Of a stretch of 30,018 bases of DNA, positions 1-7,661 are shown one piece after another. The DNA is from Miltoncostaea sp050249835 (GTDB lineage Bacteria; Actinomycetota; Thermoleophilia; Miltoncostaeales; Miltoncostaeaceae): contig JBFWPT010000050.1 in NCBI GenBank assembly GCA_050249835.1, forward strand, positions 1 through 30,018, given 5' to 3'. The position numbers were made by a program, and so were the translations under genes. The notes beneath the pieces are model-generated. The model was given only the letters and a program-made list of their open reading frames with translations. It was not told where the DNA came from and searched no databases. Within the stretch, counting starts at the first letter, position 1; each line of letters starts with the position of its first letter.

Positions 1-1101
1 GCCGCGGCCGGGATGAAGGTGCTCGTGGTCGTGCGCGACGCGCCCTCGTGGGCGAGCGGGCGCGACGCGGACAACGACCCGCCGGTGCCCGCGCACTACG
101 GCTCCTACGCGGCCTTCCTGTCCGAGCTCACCACGATCCTCGGCGGCCGCGTCCACGCCATCGCGCCCTGGAACGAGCCGAACCTCACCTCCTTCTGGGC
201 CGAGCCCGACCCGCGCGCCTACGCCGCGCTGCACGTGCAGGCCTACGCGGCGATCAAGGCCGCGTCGCCCCGGGTGCGCGTGCTGCTGGCGCCGATCTCC
301 GGCGTGCAGGGCTCGCCCTACGCGTACCTGGAGGGCGTCTACGCCGCCGGCGTCCGCGGCTCGGTCGACGTCGTCGCCTGGAACAGCTACCCGCCCACGA
401 CACCCGAGGACGCGCCCCCGGGTGAGGACGGGCGCCCGGCGCCGGGCTCGCTCGCCGGGCAGCGGATCGTGGCCGGCATCCTGAGGCGGGTCGATCCCGG
501 CCGCCGCATCTGGCTCACGGAGATCAGCTGGAGCACCTGCTCCTGCGGCGGCCTCAACGTGGCCGACACGACCCGGCAGGCGGACTACCTCGTCCGCACG
601 TTCTCCTACAAGCGCCGCTACCTGGCGCCCGCCGTGGAGAGGGTGTTCTGGTACAACGTCCGCGATTCCGCCGACCGCGCGCGCTGGTCCGGCAACCACG
701 GGCTCACCTACGCGGACCTGTCCCCGAAGCCGGCCTTCCGGCAGCTCCGCCTCATCGACCGCACCCTCCGGGTCCCCGCCGCCGTGAAGCGGCAGGCCCG
801 CAAGCCGGTCGCCACACCCCGGTCCGCCGTCCTGGGCCTGCGGCTGCGGAGCGTGAAGGGCCGCGTCATCGCGACGGGCCGCGTCCGGGTGGACGGCCCC
901 AGCCGCATCCTGCTCGAGGGCTACCGCCGCGGCGCCTGGCGCCGCATCGGCTCGTCGGCGGTGAGGATGTCCTCCTCCTTCACGGCGCGGCCGGTGGACG
1001 AGGCCTACCTGGCCATCCGGGTCCGCGTGCGCGGGACCGGCGAGCGCTCCTGGGCGCGCCGGGTCGCGATCGTGCCCAAGGCCGCCCGCCTCCGCACCTA
1101 G
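1..1101 (+). CDS. Glycoside-hydrolase-like secreted protein, 5' truncated
   Basis: The frame is open from the first base, so the true start lies outside the window; the Met codon at 13 is probably internal. The visible part looks like the C-terminal half of a (beta/alpha)8 glycosidase of the clan GH-A type (GH5/GH39-like). Counting from that Met, PWNEPN places a candidate acid/base Glu at about residue 55, and WLTEISW places a candidate nucleophile Glu at about residue 170, each at the end of a hydrophobic strand as expected in this clan. FWYNVRD near 212 resembles the last barrel strands. About 100 residues rich in Arg and Val follow (262-362) and look like a beta-sandwich tail. Substrate cannot be told. 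A hairpin follows the stop. Confident of the fold class, not of the family. Confidence 0.75.
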   Translation, partial: AAAGMKVLVVVRDAPSWASGRDADNDPPVPAHYGSYAAFLSELTTILGGRVHAIAPWNEPNLTSFWAEPDPRAYAALHVQAYAAIKAASPRVRVLLAPISGVQGSPYAYLEGVYAAGVRGSVDVVAWNSYPPTTPEDAPPGEDGRPAPGSLAGQRIVAGILRRVDPGRRIWLTEISWSTCSCGGLNVADTTRQADYLVRTFSYKRRYLAPAVERVFWYNVRDSADRARWSGNHGLTYADLSPKPAFRQLRLIDRTLRVPAAVKRQARKPVATPRSAVLGLRLRSVKGRVIATGRVRVDGPSRILLEGYRRGAWRRIGSSAVRMSSSFTARPVDEAYLAIRVRVRGTGERSWARRVAIVPKAARLRT

Positions 1102-1115
1102 CCCCTCGCGCGGCA

Positions 1116-1137
1116 CCGTCCCGCGGAACGCGGACGG
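1116..1137 (+). terminator. Hairpin after the glycosidase-like gene
   Basis: Arms CCGTC plus CGCG (1116-1125, one bulged C at 1121) pair with CGCG plus GACGG (1129-1137) around a GAA loop. It lies 14 bases after the stop codon and is followed by a short pyrimidine stretch (CCTTTC), with CTTTT further on. Probable intrinsic terminator; the U-tract is weak. Confidence 0.5.
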
Positions 1138-1163
1138 CCTTTCACTTACGCTTTTCCCAGAAT

Positions 1164-1183
1164 CGTGACGAATCCCGGTCACG
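1164..1183. promoter_or_regulatory. Inverted repeat CGTGAC-N8-GTCACG upstream of the L,D-transpeptidase
   Basis: A perfect dyad of 6-base arms (1164-1169 and 1178-1183) sits in the AT-richer intergenic stretch 1139-1200, about 85 bases before the chosen start of the L,D-transpeptidase gene. It has no T-tract, so a binding site is as likely as an RNA hairpin. The N8 spacing does not fit a CRP site (TGTGA-N6-TCACA). The regulator is unknown. Confidence 0.35.
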
Positions 1184-1267
1184 AAACACCGTAAACCTCC
1201 CTTGACCCGGCCTCCCCGGCCCGGTGGGATTCCCCGCGTGCCCACCCGCCCCGCACGGGGCAGCCGG

Positions 1268-2026
1268 ATGACGCGGCTGGCCGGAACCGGTCTCGTCGTC
1301 ACGGCTGCTCTCGCCCTGAGCGCCTCGGCGACCGGTGCGGAACAGAGCCAGACGGCGCCGGGGGCGCCCTCCGCGGAGGGCGCGTGGACGGCCCAGATCC
1401 TCTACCCGGTGGTCGCCCGCCGGGCGCCGAGCGGGTCGGCGGCCCCCGCCGGGCGGCTCATGCACTACACGGCCTACTCGCGGCGCCCGCAGGTGCTGAT
1501 GGTGACCGGCGTGGCCGGCGAGCCGTCGGTCGGCGCGGGCGGCGGTGAGCAGGCCGCGGCCGGCTGGGTGCGCGTGCAGCTGCCGCGCCGGCCCAACGGC
1601 AGCTCCGCGTGGGTGCCGCGCGACGCCGTCACGCTGAAGCGCACAGGCCTGCGGCTCGTCGTCAGCATCAAGCGCAAGAAGGTCGAGGTCTGGCGGGACG
1701 GGCGGCGCATCCGGTCCTTCACCGCCGCCGTCGGCACGGGCCGCACCCCGACCCCGGTCGGCAGCTTCGCCATCCAGGACCCGGTGCCCTCGGTCGGCGC
1801 GCAGCGCTCCTACCTCGGGCCGTACATCCTCACCCTCACGGCCCACAGCACGGTGCTGAAGTCCTTCATGGGCGGCCGCGGGCTGGTGGCGATCCACGGG
1901 ACCAACGCCCCCGGCTCGCTGGGCTCCGCCGTCTCGCACGGCTGCATCCGCGTCTCCAACTCCGCGGTGACCTACCTCAACGGCATCGTCCGGCCGGGCA
2001 CCCCGGTGGAGATCACCAAGTCCTAG
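1268..2026 (+). CDS. L,D-transpeptidase (YkuD domain), secreted
   Basis: Predicted to form or edit 3-3 peptidoglycan cross-links, or attach proteins to the wall, outside the membrane. The 252-residue product from ATG 1268 begins with a signal peptide (hydrophobic 8-20, ATGA cleavage area near 21-24). Residues about 45-122 look like an SH3-like domain, with WVRVQLP and SSAWVP around 100-116. The YkuD catalytic domain spans about 129-250, with His210 in AIHGTN and the catalytic motif SHGCIRVS (His224, Cys226, Arg228). Upstream in-frame starts exist at TTG 1202 and GTG 1238, but only ATG 1268 puts the signal peptide at the N-terminus. Neighbouring genes are also secreted. The convergent gene downstream ends 34 bases away. 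Confidence 0.93.
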   Translation: MTRLAGTGLVVTAALALSASATGAEQSQTAPGAPSAEGAWTAQILYPVVARRAPSGSAAPAGRLMHYTAYSRRPQVLMVTGVAGEPSVGAGGGEQAAAGWVRVQLPRRPNGSSAWVPRDAVTLKRTGLRLVVSIKRKKVEVWRDGRRIRSFTAAVGTGRTPTPVGSFAIQDPVPSVGAQRSYLGPYILTLTAHSTVLKSFMGGRGLVAIHGTNAPGSLGSAVSHGCIRVSNSAVTYLNGIVRPGTPVEITKS

Positions 2027-2035
2027 CGTCCCGTC

Positions 2036-2052
2036 GCCCGGCGCCGCCGGGC
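2036..2052. terminator. Hairpin between convergent genes
   Basis: GCCCGG (2036-2041) pairs with CCGGGC (2047-2052) around a 5-base loop, in the 33-base gap between the tail-to-tail L,D-transpeptidase and repeat-protein genes. There is no U-tract on either side. It may act in both directions. Confidence 0.35.
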
Positions 2053-2059
2053 CGCGCGA

Positions 2060-3901
2060 TCAGGGGGTGAGGGAGGGCGAGCCGATCGAGCGGGCGCGGA
2101 AGTCCGTGCCGCGCAGTCCGCGCGAGAGCTTCACCGTGATGGTGTTGGTGAGCCGCACCGCCTGCTGGGCGACCCGCTGGGTGCGCAGGAGCTGGGAGGC
2201 CTCGAACCGCACCGCCGGCCCCGTGATCGAGCCCTTCGGCACCGTGCGGGTGCGGGCCGCCGAGGTCCCCGTCGCGGGGATCGCCGTCACCACCAGGCCC
2301 GGCGCGAGCTGCGCCCGCCCGACGGCGCCGGGGCGCAGGTCGCCCCCCGTGAGCCCGGCGTCGAGGCGCGCCTCGATCGCCTTGGCGCGCTGCAGGGCGG
2401 CGCGGGCGATGCGGTCGTTGATGCGGAGCTGCTTGAGGGAGACCGTGACCTTGCCGCCGCGCTTCGCGCGCCCCTTGACCACCACCGGCCGCGGGTCGGC
2501 CCTCGTCACGGCCGGCGGGGCGCCGACCCCCAGGGAGATCCCGGCGGCGAGCCGGTCCGCGCCGATGGAGCCGCCGCAGATGTCGCGCGCCGCGATGCCC
2601 GCGTCGAGCCAGGACTGGAGCGCGTTGAGCCGCCGCACCGCGGCCTGGGAGATGCGCTGGTTGATGAGCAGCTGCCGGTCCGTGAGCGTCACCCGCCCGC
2701 CGCCCCCGGAGCCCGAGGGCGCCGCCGACGGGACGTCCGTGGCGCAGACCGGCGCCGGATCGGGGGCCACCGCGGGCGGGATCGGCTTGTTCGGGATCCC
2801 GGCGCCTCCGCCAGGGGGCGGCTGCTCGGCGGGCCCGCCCGGCACGAGCCAGAGGGTCAGCGTCGGGGAGGTCGGGCCCGGCGCGCCGTTCACGAGCCAG
2901 TGGGCGGTGACGAGGTTCAGGCCGGTGTGCAGCGGCGCGTCCTCGGCGGCGGGGAAGTTCTTGTGCGGGTTCGACTGGGCGAGGGTCACCGTCACGACGG
3001 CCTGACCGGACGCGTTGGCGGTGAACGGGATCTCCCGGTACCCGGCGGCCATGTTCGCCTCGTACGGGTCCAGGTCGAAGCCGTTGTTCGGCACCTTCGC
3101 GACGTTGAGGTGCGCCTCGTTGACGACGAGCACGCCGGAGGCCCCCGGGGCGCCGCCCGTGATCCGGAACTGCTGGGACGCCTGCGAGGCGTTGACCTGG
3201 GACGGGCTCGGCCAGCCGTTCGCCCGTGCCAGTCCCGGCGCGGCAGCGGGAGCCGGGAAGGCGGCCCGCGCCGCCCGCTCGAAGTTGCTGCCCGCCTGCG
3301 CCTGCGGCATCAGGCTCAGGCTGGACACCTGCTGGGCGCCGCCGGCGTAGCGGACGGTCACCGTGGCGCCGTGGAGCTCGGCCCCGGAGACGTGCGCGGC
3401 CGGGGGCGTCTGGGCCTCATCATTGCCGTTGCCCCCCCGGGTGGAGGTGGGATCGACGTCGGCGCCGAACACGAGGTCCTCGCCGGGGCCCATCCCTGAG
3501 ATGCCGATGTCCACGACCCGGTAGCCGTCGTGCTGGGGCTCCAGCGGGGTGACGGCGAGGTCCCCCTGGGGCACGTCGCTGCTCGGGTCGACGGTGACGT
3601 CACGGCCGACGGTGTCCCCGGCGGGGGTGCCGTCCGCCGGGTCGTAGACCAGGTCGGTGAGCGACGCAGAGCGCAGGTCGATGCGCAGGCCGGTGATCGC
3701 GACGTCCCCGGTGTTGACGAGGCGGAAGGTCCCCGACGTGTAGGTCGACGAGTGGCCCATGTCGCGGCCCGTCGTGGGGTCGCGCAACTCGAACGTCGCC
3801 GACGGCGCCGCGGCGGCGGTGCCGGCGGTGGCGAGGACGGCGGCGCCGGCGAGGGCGGCGAGGGCGGGCAGGGGGCGGCGGGTGATGCGTGGGATGGTCA
3901 C
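2060..3901 (-). CDS. Large secreted protein with three C-terminal repeats
   Basis: I do not recognise a named family. The 613-residue product starts at GTG 3901 behind a G-rich Shine-Dalgarno-like run and has a clear signal peptide (hydrophobic 10-32, ending AAAAP). Residues about 34-355 are low in charge and rich in Thr, Val and Gly, as in extracellular beta-sandwich domains; FRLVNTGD near 59-66 recalls domains that begin with a statement of order or tense in cell-surface proteins. Residues 355-402 form a Pro/Gly-rich linker containing one Cys. The C-terminal third is three repeats of about 50 residues at 403-458, 484-538 and 564-613, each holding an xQLLxxxRIxxxA amphipathic helix and a GxDxRxGSIGxxxL-like ending. 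No cell-wall sorting motif or membrane anchor follows the last repeat, so it is either released or held through the repeats. Confidence 0.75.
   Translation of the reverse strand: MTIPRITRRPLPALAALAGAAVLATAGTAAAAPSATFELRDPTTGRDMGHSSTYTSGTFRLVNTGDVAITGLRIDLRSASLTDLVYDPADGTPAGDTVGRDVTVDPSSDVPQGDLAVTPLEPQHDGYRVVDIGISGMGPGEDLVFGADVDPTSTRGGNGNDEAQTPPAAHVSGAELHGATVTVRYAGGAQQVSSLSLMPQAQAGSNFERAARAAFPAPAAAPGLARANGWPSPSQVNASQASQQFRITGGAPGASGVLVVNEAHLNVAKVPNNGFDLDPYEANMAAGYREIPFTANASGQAVVTVTLAQSNPHKNFPAAEDAPLHTGLNLVTAHWLVNGAPGPTSPTLTLWLVPGGPAEQPPPGGGAGIPNKPIPPAVAPDPAPVCATDVPSAAPSGSGGGGRVTLTDRQLLINQRISQAAVRRLNALQSWLDAGIAARDICGGSIGADRLAAGISLGVGAPPAVTRADPRPVVVKGRAKRGGKVTVSLKQLRINDRIARAALQRAKAIEARLDAGLTGGDLRPGAVGRAQLAPGLVVTAIPATGTSAARTRTVPKGSITGPAVRFEASQLLRTQRVAQQAVRLTNTITVKLSRGLRGTDFRARSIGSPSLTP
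2063..2695 (-). repeat. Three diverged protein-coding repeats
   Basis: The repeats lie at 2695-2528, 2452-2288 and 2212-2063, a period of about 240 bases. Shared positions include a QL core, Arg then Ile/Val, paired Ala, a Leu three to seven residues on, then RL/GL and a final Gly-Ser/Ala-Ile/Val-Gly. They are clear in protein and diverged in DNA, so the duplication is old. Confidence 0.75.
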
Positions 3902-3990
3902 CCCCCCATCACGCCAGATGACCGGCCGGAACGGAACCCCCGCGGGTCCGGGACGCCCCCGTCCGGATGGCGGGTCGGCCCCGGAGACGC

Positions 3991-4025
3991 CGCGACCCCC
4001 GGGGCCGGAGCCGCCGGGGGTCGCG
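3991..4025 (-). terminator. Strong GC hairpin downstream of the Pro/Thr-linker gene
   Basis: CGCGACCCCCGG (3991-4002) pairs perfectly with CCGGGGGTCGCG (4014-4025) around an 11-base loop, 26 bases past the stop of the minus-strand gene ending at 4052. No U-tract follows, so this would be an atypical high-GC terminator. It could instead be part of the leader of the gene starting at 3901. Confidence 0.5.
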
Positions 4026-4051
4026 GGACGAGCGCGGTGCGAGGCGTGCGA

Positions 4052-4699
4052 TCAGCCGGTGACGGCGGGCTGGCCGCCCGGGCCGAGGGCCGCCACGCGG
4101 GCGTTCAGGGTCGCGGTCTGCCGCGTCGCGCACTGGGCCGAGCCGAAGGCGCGGATGGCGCGGCGGCCGGCGGCGGAGCGGTCGATGCGGAGCACGAGCA
4201 CCTTGGTGGTGCCCGCCCTGGTCCCGACGGTGCCGAGGCCGAAGCGCACGGACGAGCCGGACACCGTGGCGCCCTTCGGACGCCGCACCAGGGAGTAGCC
4301 CGAGGGGATCACGACGCGCAGGCTCGCCTTCTTGGCCGTGTTGGCGCCGCTCGCGTTGCGGTAGGTGACCCGCACCGTGAGCTGCTGCCCGGCGACCGGG
4401 TTCTTCGGGCCGGCGATGACGACGCGCAGGTTCGGCTTGAGGCAGATCGGCTTCGTCCCCACGACGCCCGTGTCGGGAGGCGTGGCCGGGGGCGTCGCCG
4501 GCGGGGTGGCCGGCGGCGTCACGGGCGGCGTCACCGGCGGGGTCGGCTGCGGCGTGGGCGGGGCGGGCTGCGGCGTGCCGGGCTGCGGGGTGCCGGTCAC
4601 GCCGAGCGCGACCGGCGCGGCGATGGCCAGGGCGCCCACCACCAGCGGGGCAACGGCCCGGAGGCGGAGTCGCGGGGTACGGGAGCGGATGGGCGTCAT
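4052..4699 (-). CDS. Secreted protein with Pro/Thr linker and DUF11-like domain
   Basis: The start is ATG 4699, because GAGAGG lies 8 bases upstream; a longer frame from 4726 lacks this. The product is 215 residues. It has a signal peptide (Arg-rich n-region, hydrophobic 15-32) and a low-complexity linker of TPP, TPQP and ATPP units (about residues 37-77). A beta-rich domain of about 130 residues follows, resembling the conserved-repeat (DUF11-type) Ig-like fold: LTVRVTYRNASG, then ASLRVVIPSGYSL and RFGLGTVG. Cys occurs at the domain edges (ICLK; AQCATR) and could form a disulfide. It is probably a wall-associated or released structural protein. Exact role unknown. Confidence 0.7.
   Translation of the reverse strand: MTPIRSRTPRLRLRAVAPLVVGALAIAAPVALGVTGTPQPGTPQPAPPTPQPTPPVTPPVTPPATPPATPPATPPDTGVVGTKPICLKPNLRVVIAGPKNPVAGQQLTVRVTYRNASGANTAKKASLRVVIPSGYSLVRRPKGATVSGSSVRFGLGTVGTRAGTTKVLVLRIDRSAAGRRAIRAFGSAQCATRQTATLNARVAALGPGGQPAVTG
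4469..4591 (-). repeat. Low-complexity Pro/Thr-coding tandem repeat
   Basis: Roughly 120 bases coding for TPQP, TPPV and TPPA units, visible in DNA as recurrent 9- and 12-base steps of the GGCGGCGTC/GGCGGGGTG kind. It is a likely site of slippage and length variation between strains. Confidence 0.75.
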
Positions 4700-5074
4700 C
4701 GTGGGGACCTCTCTCGGGGCCGTCACCCGGCACGGGGTGCGGTGGTGTCGGGCGCCATCGTAACCAGCGCCTCGGCCGTGGGACCACGTCCGGGGGTGGG
4801 GCTGAACCGGCCCACGGGTCCAGTCCTTCGCCCCTCCCCCCGGCTAGTCCTGGCGGGTCGCTCCGGGTTGGTAAGTCAACGACGCCCGGGAACCCCGGTG
4901 GCGGCCCGCTTGTAAAGGTTCAACGAGGACCCTGACCGGCGCCGCTTCCGCCGAAACCGCCGGTCCCGGGGTGCTCCGGGTCCCGGCCTACCCATTCGGG
5001 GGCCGGATACTGACCGTCGGGTGGGCGCCGCCCGCTCGCGGCGGACTGGTGGACGGCGGTAATCTCGTCGTGTC
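4700..5074. other. Intergenic region between divergent secreted-protein genes
   Basis: No gene is seen in these 375 bases. The stretch contains less GC-rich patches near 4750 and 4868-4926. Two similar segments, TTGGTAAGTCAACGA (4868-4882) and TTGTAAAGGTTCAACGA (4910-4926), recur about 42 bases apart. Two hairpins follow: GACCGGCG/CGCCGGTC (4934-4941 with 4958-4965), and CCCGG/CCGGG near 4965-4980. It presumably carries promoters for both flanking genes. It matches no riboswitch class that I recognise. Confidence 0.5.
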
Positions 5075-6178
5075 GTGTCACGCAGCGAAACGCACCGTTC
5101 CGGAGCCCTGAAGGGGGCGCTCGCGGGGGCGGCGGCCGCCGCCCTCCTGGGCGTCGCCGCGCCCGCCGTCGGCGCACCGGCCGGTCTCACCGTGCGCGCG
5201 CCCGGCCTGCTCGTCGCGCTGGAGGTCGCCCCGGCGGCGCCGGTGCTGACGTCGGCTCCGAGCAACCCGACCAACGTCGCCAGCCCGACCTTCGCCTGGA
5301 CCGGCACGGGGACGAGCTGGTCGTGGACGATCACCTCCGCGACGGGCGAGGTGCTCGAGAAGAACACGGTCACCGAGCCGACGGTCACGGTGAGCCCGCT
5401 GCCCGCCGACGGCGCCTACACGTTCAGCGTGTGGCCCACGCTCGCCACCAGCGCGGTCGTCGACCGCGCCCTGGTCGCGACGCACGCCTTCACGCTCGAC
5501 ACCGTCGCCCCGCCGCCGCCGCGCATCGTCGCCCGGCCGTCGTTCCCGACGACGGTCACGACGCCGGCGTTCACCGTCGCCGACCTCGAGGCCGGGGCGA
5601 CGCCGACCTGGAACGTCGCCGTGGCCGGCGGCACCCTCCTGCAGGAGCCCCTGCGGCTGGAGGCCCCGACCGTCACGCTCCCGGCGCTCACGCCGGGGTC
5701 CTACGTCTTCCAGGTGCGGCAGACCGACCCGGCAGGCAACGTCAGCCTCACCGCCGCGGAGCCGTTCGCGATCGTCGCCCCGCCGGCGCCGCCGGCCGTG
5801 GTGGCGACGCCGAAGAAGCCGAAGCTCGTGCTCCCCAAGATGAACACGAAGCGGCTCAAGCCGGCCGCGGGCGCGAGCATCCGCACCGTGCGCCCCGTGC
5901 TGACCTGGTCGCGCGGGCCGAAGGGCACGACGCTCTACAACGTGCAGGTGTTCCGGGTGGGCGCCAACGCGAGCGCCGAGAACGCCGACACCGTGAAGCT
6001 CACCAAGCTCCGCTCCGTGTTCCCGCGGTCCCGCCAGGTGCGCCTGCGGGGCCTCAAGCGGGGCCAGTGCTACGTCTGGCGCGTCTGGCCGTACATCGGC
6101 TCCCGCTTCACCTCGAAGCCGCTCGGCGTGAGCAACTTCTGCGTGAAGGCGGCCCCGAAGAGGCGCGCCCGCACCTAG
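5075..6178 (+). CDS. Secreted Ig/fibronectin-like repeat protein
   Basis: The 367-residue product starts at GTG 5075 (weak GGCGG upstream). It has a signal peptide (hydrophobic 10-32, ending VGAPA). Two bacterial Ig-like units follow: about residues 50-140, with NPTNVASPTFAWTG and DGAYTFSVWP, and about 145-235, with FPTTVTTPAFTV and PGSYVFQVRQTDPAGN. A Lys/Pro-rich linker (245-265) leads to a third beta-domain (265-360) of fibronectin type, with RPVLTWSRG, LYNVQVFRV and CYVWRVWPY. Such repeats act as spacers or adhesive modules; no catalytic motif is present. Two Cys in the last domain may pair. The tail is basic (KRRART) with no sorting signal. Function unknown. Confidence 0.75.
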   Translation: MSRSETHRSGALKGALAGAAAAALLGVAAPAVGAPAGLTVRAPGLLVALEVAPAAPVLTSAPSNPTNVASPTFAWTGTGTSWSWTITSATGEVLEKNTVTEPTVTVSPLPADGAYTFSVWPTLATSAVVDRALVATHAFTLDTVAPPPPRIVARPSFPTTVTTPAFTVADLEAGATPTWNVAVAGGTLLQEPLRLEAPTVTLPALTPGSYVFQVRQTDPAGNVSLTAAEPFAIVAPPAPPAVVATPKKPKLVLPKMNTKRLKPAAGASIRTVRPVLTWSRGPKGTTLYNVQVFRVGANASAENADTVKLTKLRSVFPRSRQVRLRGLKRGQCYVWRVWPYIGSRFTSKPLGVSNFCVKAAPKRRART

Positions 6179-6222
6179 GTCCGCGTGGCCCCGGCCGTCC
6201 GACGCGGCGGCGGGCCATCCAC

Positions 6223-6228
6223 TAGGAT
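6223..6228 (+). promoter_or_regulatory. Probable -10 box, possibly leaderless
   Basis: TAGGAT ends 8 bases before the GTG start at 6237, so transcription would begin at or next to the start codon. The same bases could instead serve as a weak AGGA ribosome site. No good -35 is visible. Confidence 0.45.
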
Positions 6229-6236
6229 CCCCCCTC

Positions 6237-7334
6237 GTGCCGCCGTCCATCTCCTTCGCCCGCGGAGCACCCTGCCCCGAGGCGCTGTCGGCGGATCTCA
6301 TCGCCGACTGCGCGCGCGTCGCGCTGCAGGACGACGGGGTCCGCGTGCTCAGCTACGGGACCGGTGGGGGCTACCCGCCCCTCCGCGACCACCTCGCCGC
6401 CCAGCACGGCGCGAGCCCCGATCAGGTGCTCGTGACCAACGGCTCCCTGCAGGGCTTCGTGTTCCTGCTCGAGTCGCTGCTGACCCCGGGCGACGCCGTC
6501 GCCGTCGAGAGCCCCACCTACGACCGGGCGCTGCTCCAGCTGCGGCTGCACGGGATGGACGTGCTCCCGATCCCGATGGACGCCGACGGCCTCGACGTGG
6601 ACGCCCTCGCCGCCGCCTGCGCCGCGGGCCGCGTGCCGAAGCTGCTCTACACGATCCCCAACTTCCAGAACCCGTCCGGCGCGACCCTCTCCGCCGCGCG
6701 GCGCCGCCGCCTCATCGAGGTCTGCGACGCCCACGACATCCTCATCCTGGAGGACGACCCCTACGGGCGCCTGCGGTTCGAGGGCGAGGACATCCCCGGC
6801 CTCTGGACGATGGCCGGCCCGGAGCGGGTCATCTTCACCTCCTCCTTCTCCAAGACCGTGGCCCCCGGCCTGCGCGTCGGCTACCTCGTGTCGCCCCCGG
6901 AGATCGCGGCGAAGCTGACCGCCGCCGCGTCGCGCACCTACATCTCCCCCGCCCTCCTCTCGGAGGCCGCGATCCACCAGCTCATCGCGCGGGACGGGCT
7001 CGAGTCCAACATCGCCCGGGTGACCGCCCTCATGAAGGAGCGGCGCGACGCGATGACCGAGGGCATGCGCCACATGCCCGAGGGGACGGAGTCCACGCCC
7101 CCGCAGGGCGGCTTCTTCTACTGGCTCACCCTCCCGGACGGCCTCTCCGCCGACGACCTCTTCGCCGAGGCCGCCGCCGCGGGCATCCAGTACGTGAAGG
7201 GGAGCGACTGCGTCCTGGAGGGCGGTGAGCGCACCCTGCGCCTGGCCTACAGCGGCGTGTCGCCGGCCGAGATCGACGAGGGGATGGAGCGGCTCGGCGC
7301 GGTGTTCAGCGCCGCCGCGGTCACCCCCGGATAG
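6237..7334 (+). CDS. PLP-dependent aminotransferase, class I/II (LysN/2-aminoadipate-like)
   Basis: Transfers an amino group between an amino acid and a 2-oxo acid in the cytoplasm. The 365-residue product is complete for fold type I. Landmarks are GTGGGYPPLR (41-50), the Asn-containing IPNFQNPSG (Asn145), the cofactor Asp in EDDPYG (Asp174, Tyr176), the Schiff-base Lys206 in SSFSKT and Arg213 in GLRVGY. GGYPPLR and the EDDPYG spacing fit the subgroup that includes 2-aminoadipate and broad aromatic/branched-chain aminotransferases and the catalytic domain of MocR regulators. No N-terminal GntR domain is present, so this is a free enzyme. Substrate cannot be read from sequence. The lapA-like gene starts 8 bases after the stop, so the two are co-transcribed. 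Confidence 0.88.
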   Translation: MPPSISFARGAPCPEALSADLIADCARVALQDDGVRVLSYGTGGGYPPLRDHLAAQHGASPDQVLVTNGSLQGFVFLLESLLTPGDAVAVESPTYDRALLQLRLHGMDVLPIPMDADGLDVDALAAACAAGRVPKLLYTIPNFQNPSGATLSAARRRRLIEVCDAHDILILEDDPYGRLRFEGEDIPGLWTMAGPERVIFTSSFSKTVAPGLRVGYLVSPPEIAAKLTAAASRTYISPALLSEAAIHQLIARDGLESNIARVTALMKERRDAMTEGMRHMPEGTESTPPQGGFFYWLTLPDGLSADDLFAEAAAAGIQYVKGSDCVLEGGERTLRLAYSGVSPAEIDEGMERLGAVFSAAAVTPG

Positions 7335-7342
7335 GCCCCGTC

Positions 7343-7642
7343 GTGGCCGGCGACCACCTGCCCGCGCGGCGCCCGCCCGACCCCCCGCCACGCCCGCCCG
7401 ACGAGCGGGAGGGCCTCGACGAGCGCCAGGTGCGCCAGCTCGCCCTGGCCGGGACGCTCGTGCTGGTCGTGAGCCTGGTGCTGATCTTCGTGATCGAGAA
7501 CAGCGACCAGGTCGAGGTCTCGTTCGTCTTCTTCTCCGCGAAGATCAGCCTCATCTGGATCATCGTGCTCTCGGGGATCGCGGGCGCGATCGTCGGCATC
7601 CTCGGGTACCGGATGGCCCGGAAGAGGTGGTTCTCGAACTAG
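7343..7642 (+). CDS. LapA-domain (DUF1049) small membrane protein
   Basis: A 99-residue protein from GTG 7343. It has a Pro/Arg-rich cytoplasmic N-terminus (1-30) and two transmembrane helices (about 33-51 and 69-89). The loop IENSDQVEVSFVFF between them, and the Gly-rich second helix (SGIAGAIVGILGY), are the signature of the LapA domain. In proteobacteria the domain acts in lipopolysaccharide assembly; in Gram-positive-type bacteria its role is unknown. It is coupled to the aminotransferase gene by an 8-base gap, with no functional link evident. It ends tail-to-tail 19 bases from the cupin gene. Confidence 0.8.
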   Translation: MAGDHLPARRPPDPPPRPPDEREGLDERQVRQLALAGTLVLVVSLVLIFVIENSDQVEVSFVFFSAKISLIWIIVLSGIAGAIVGILGYRMARKRWFSN

Positions 7643-7661
7643 CGCGCGGGCGCGGGCCGCG

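Noticed and set aside
1202..1267. TTG 1202 or GTG 1238 as start of the L,D-transpeptidase.
   Set aside because: Both would bury the signal peptide behind 10-22 extra residues.
4469..4591. Short tandem units considered as a CRISPR-like array.
   Set aside because: They are in-frame Pro/Thr codons without spacers.
4727..5074. Possible c-di-AMP (ydaO) or c-di-GMP riboswitch ahead of the Ig-like protein.
   Set aside because: The conserved cores of those classes are not present; only generic hairpins are visible.
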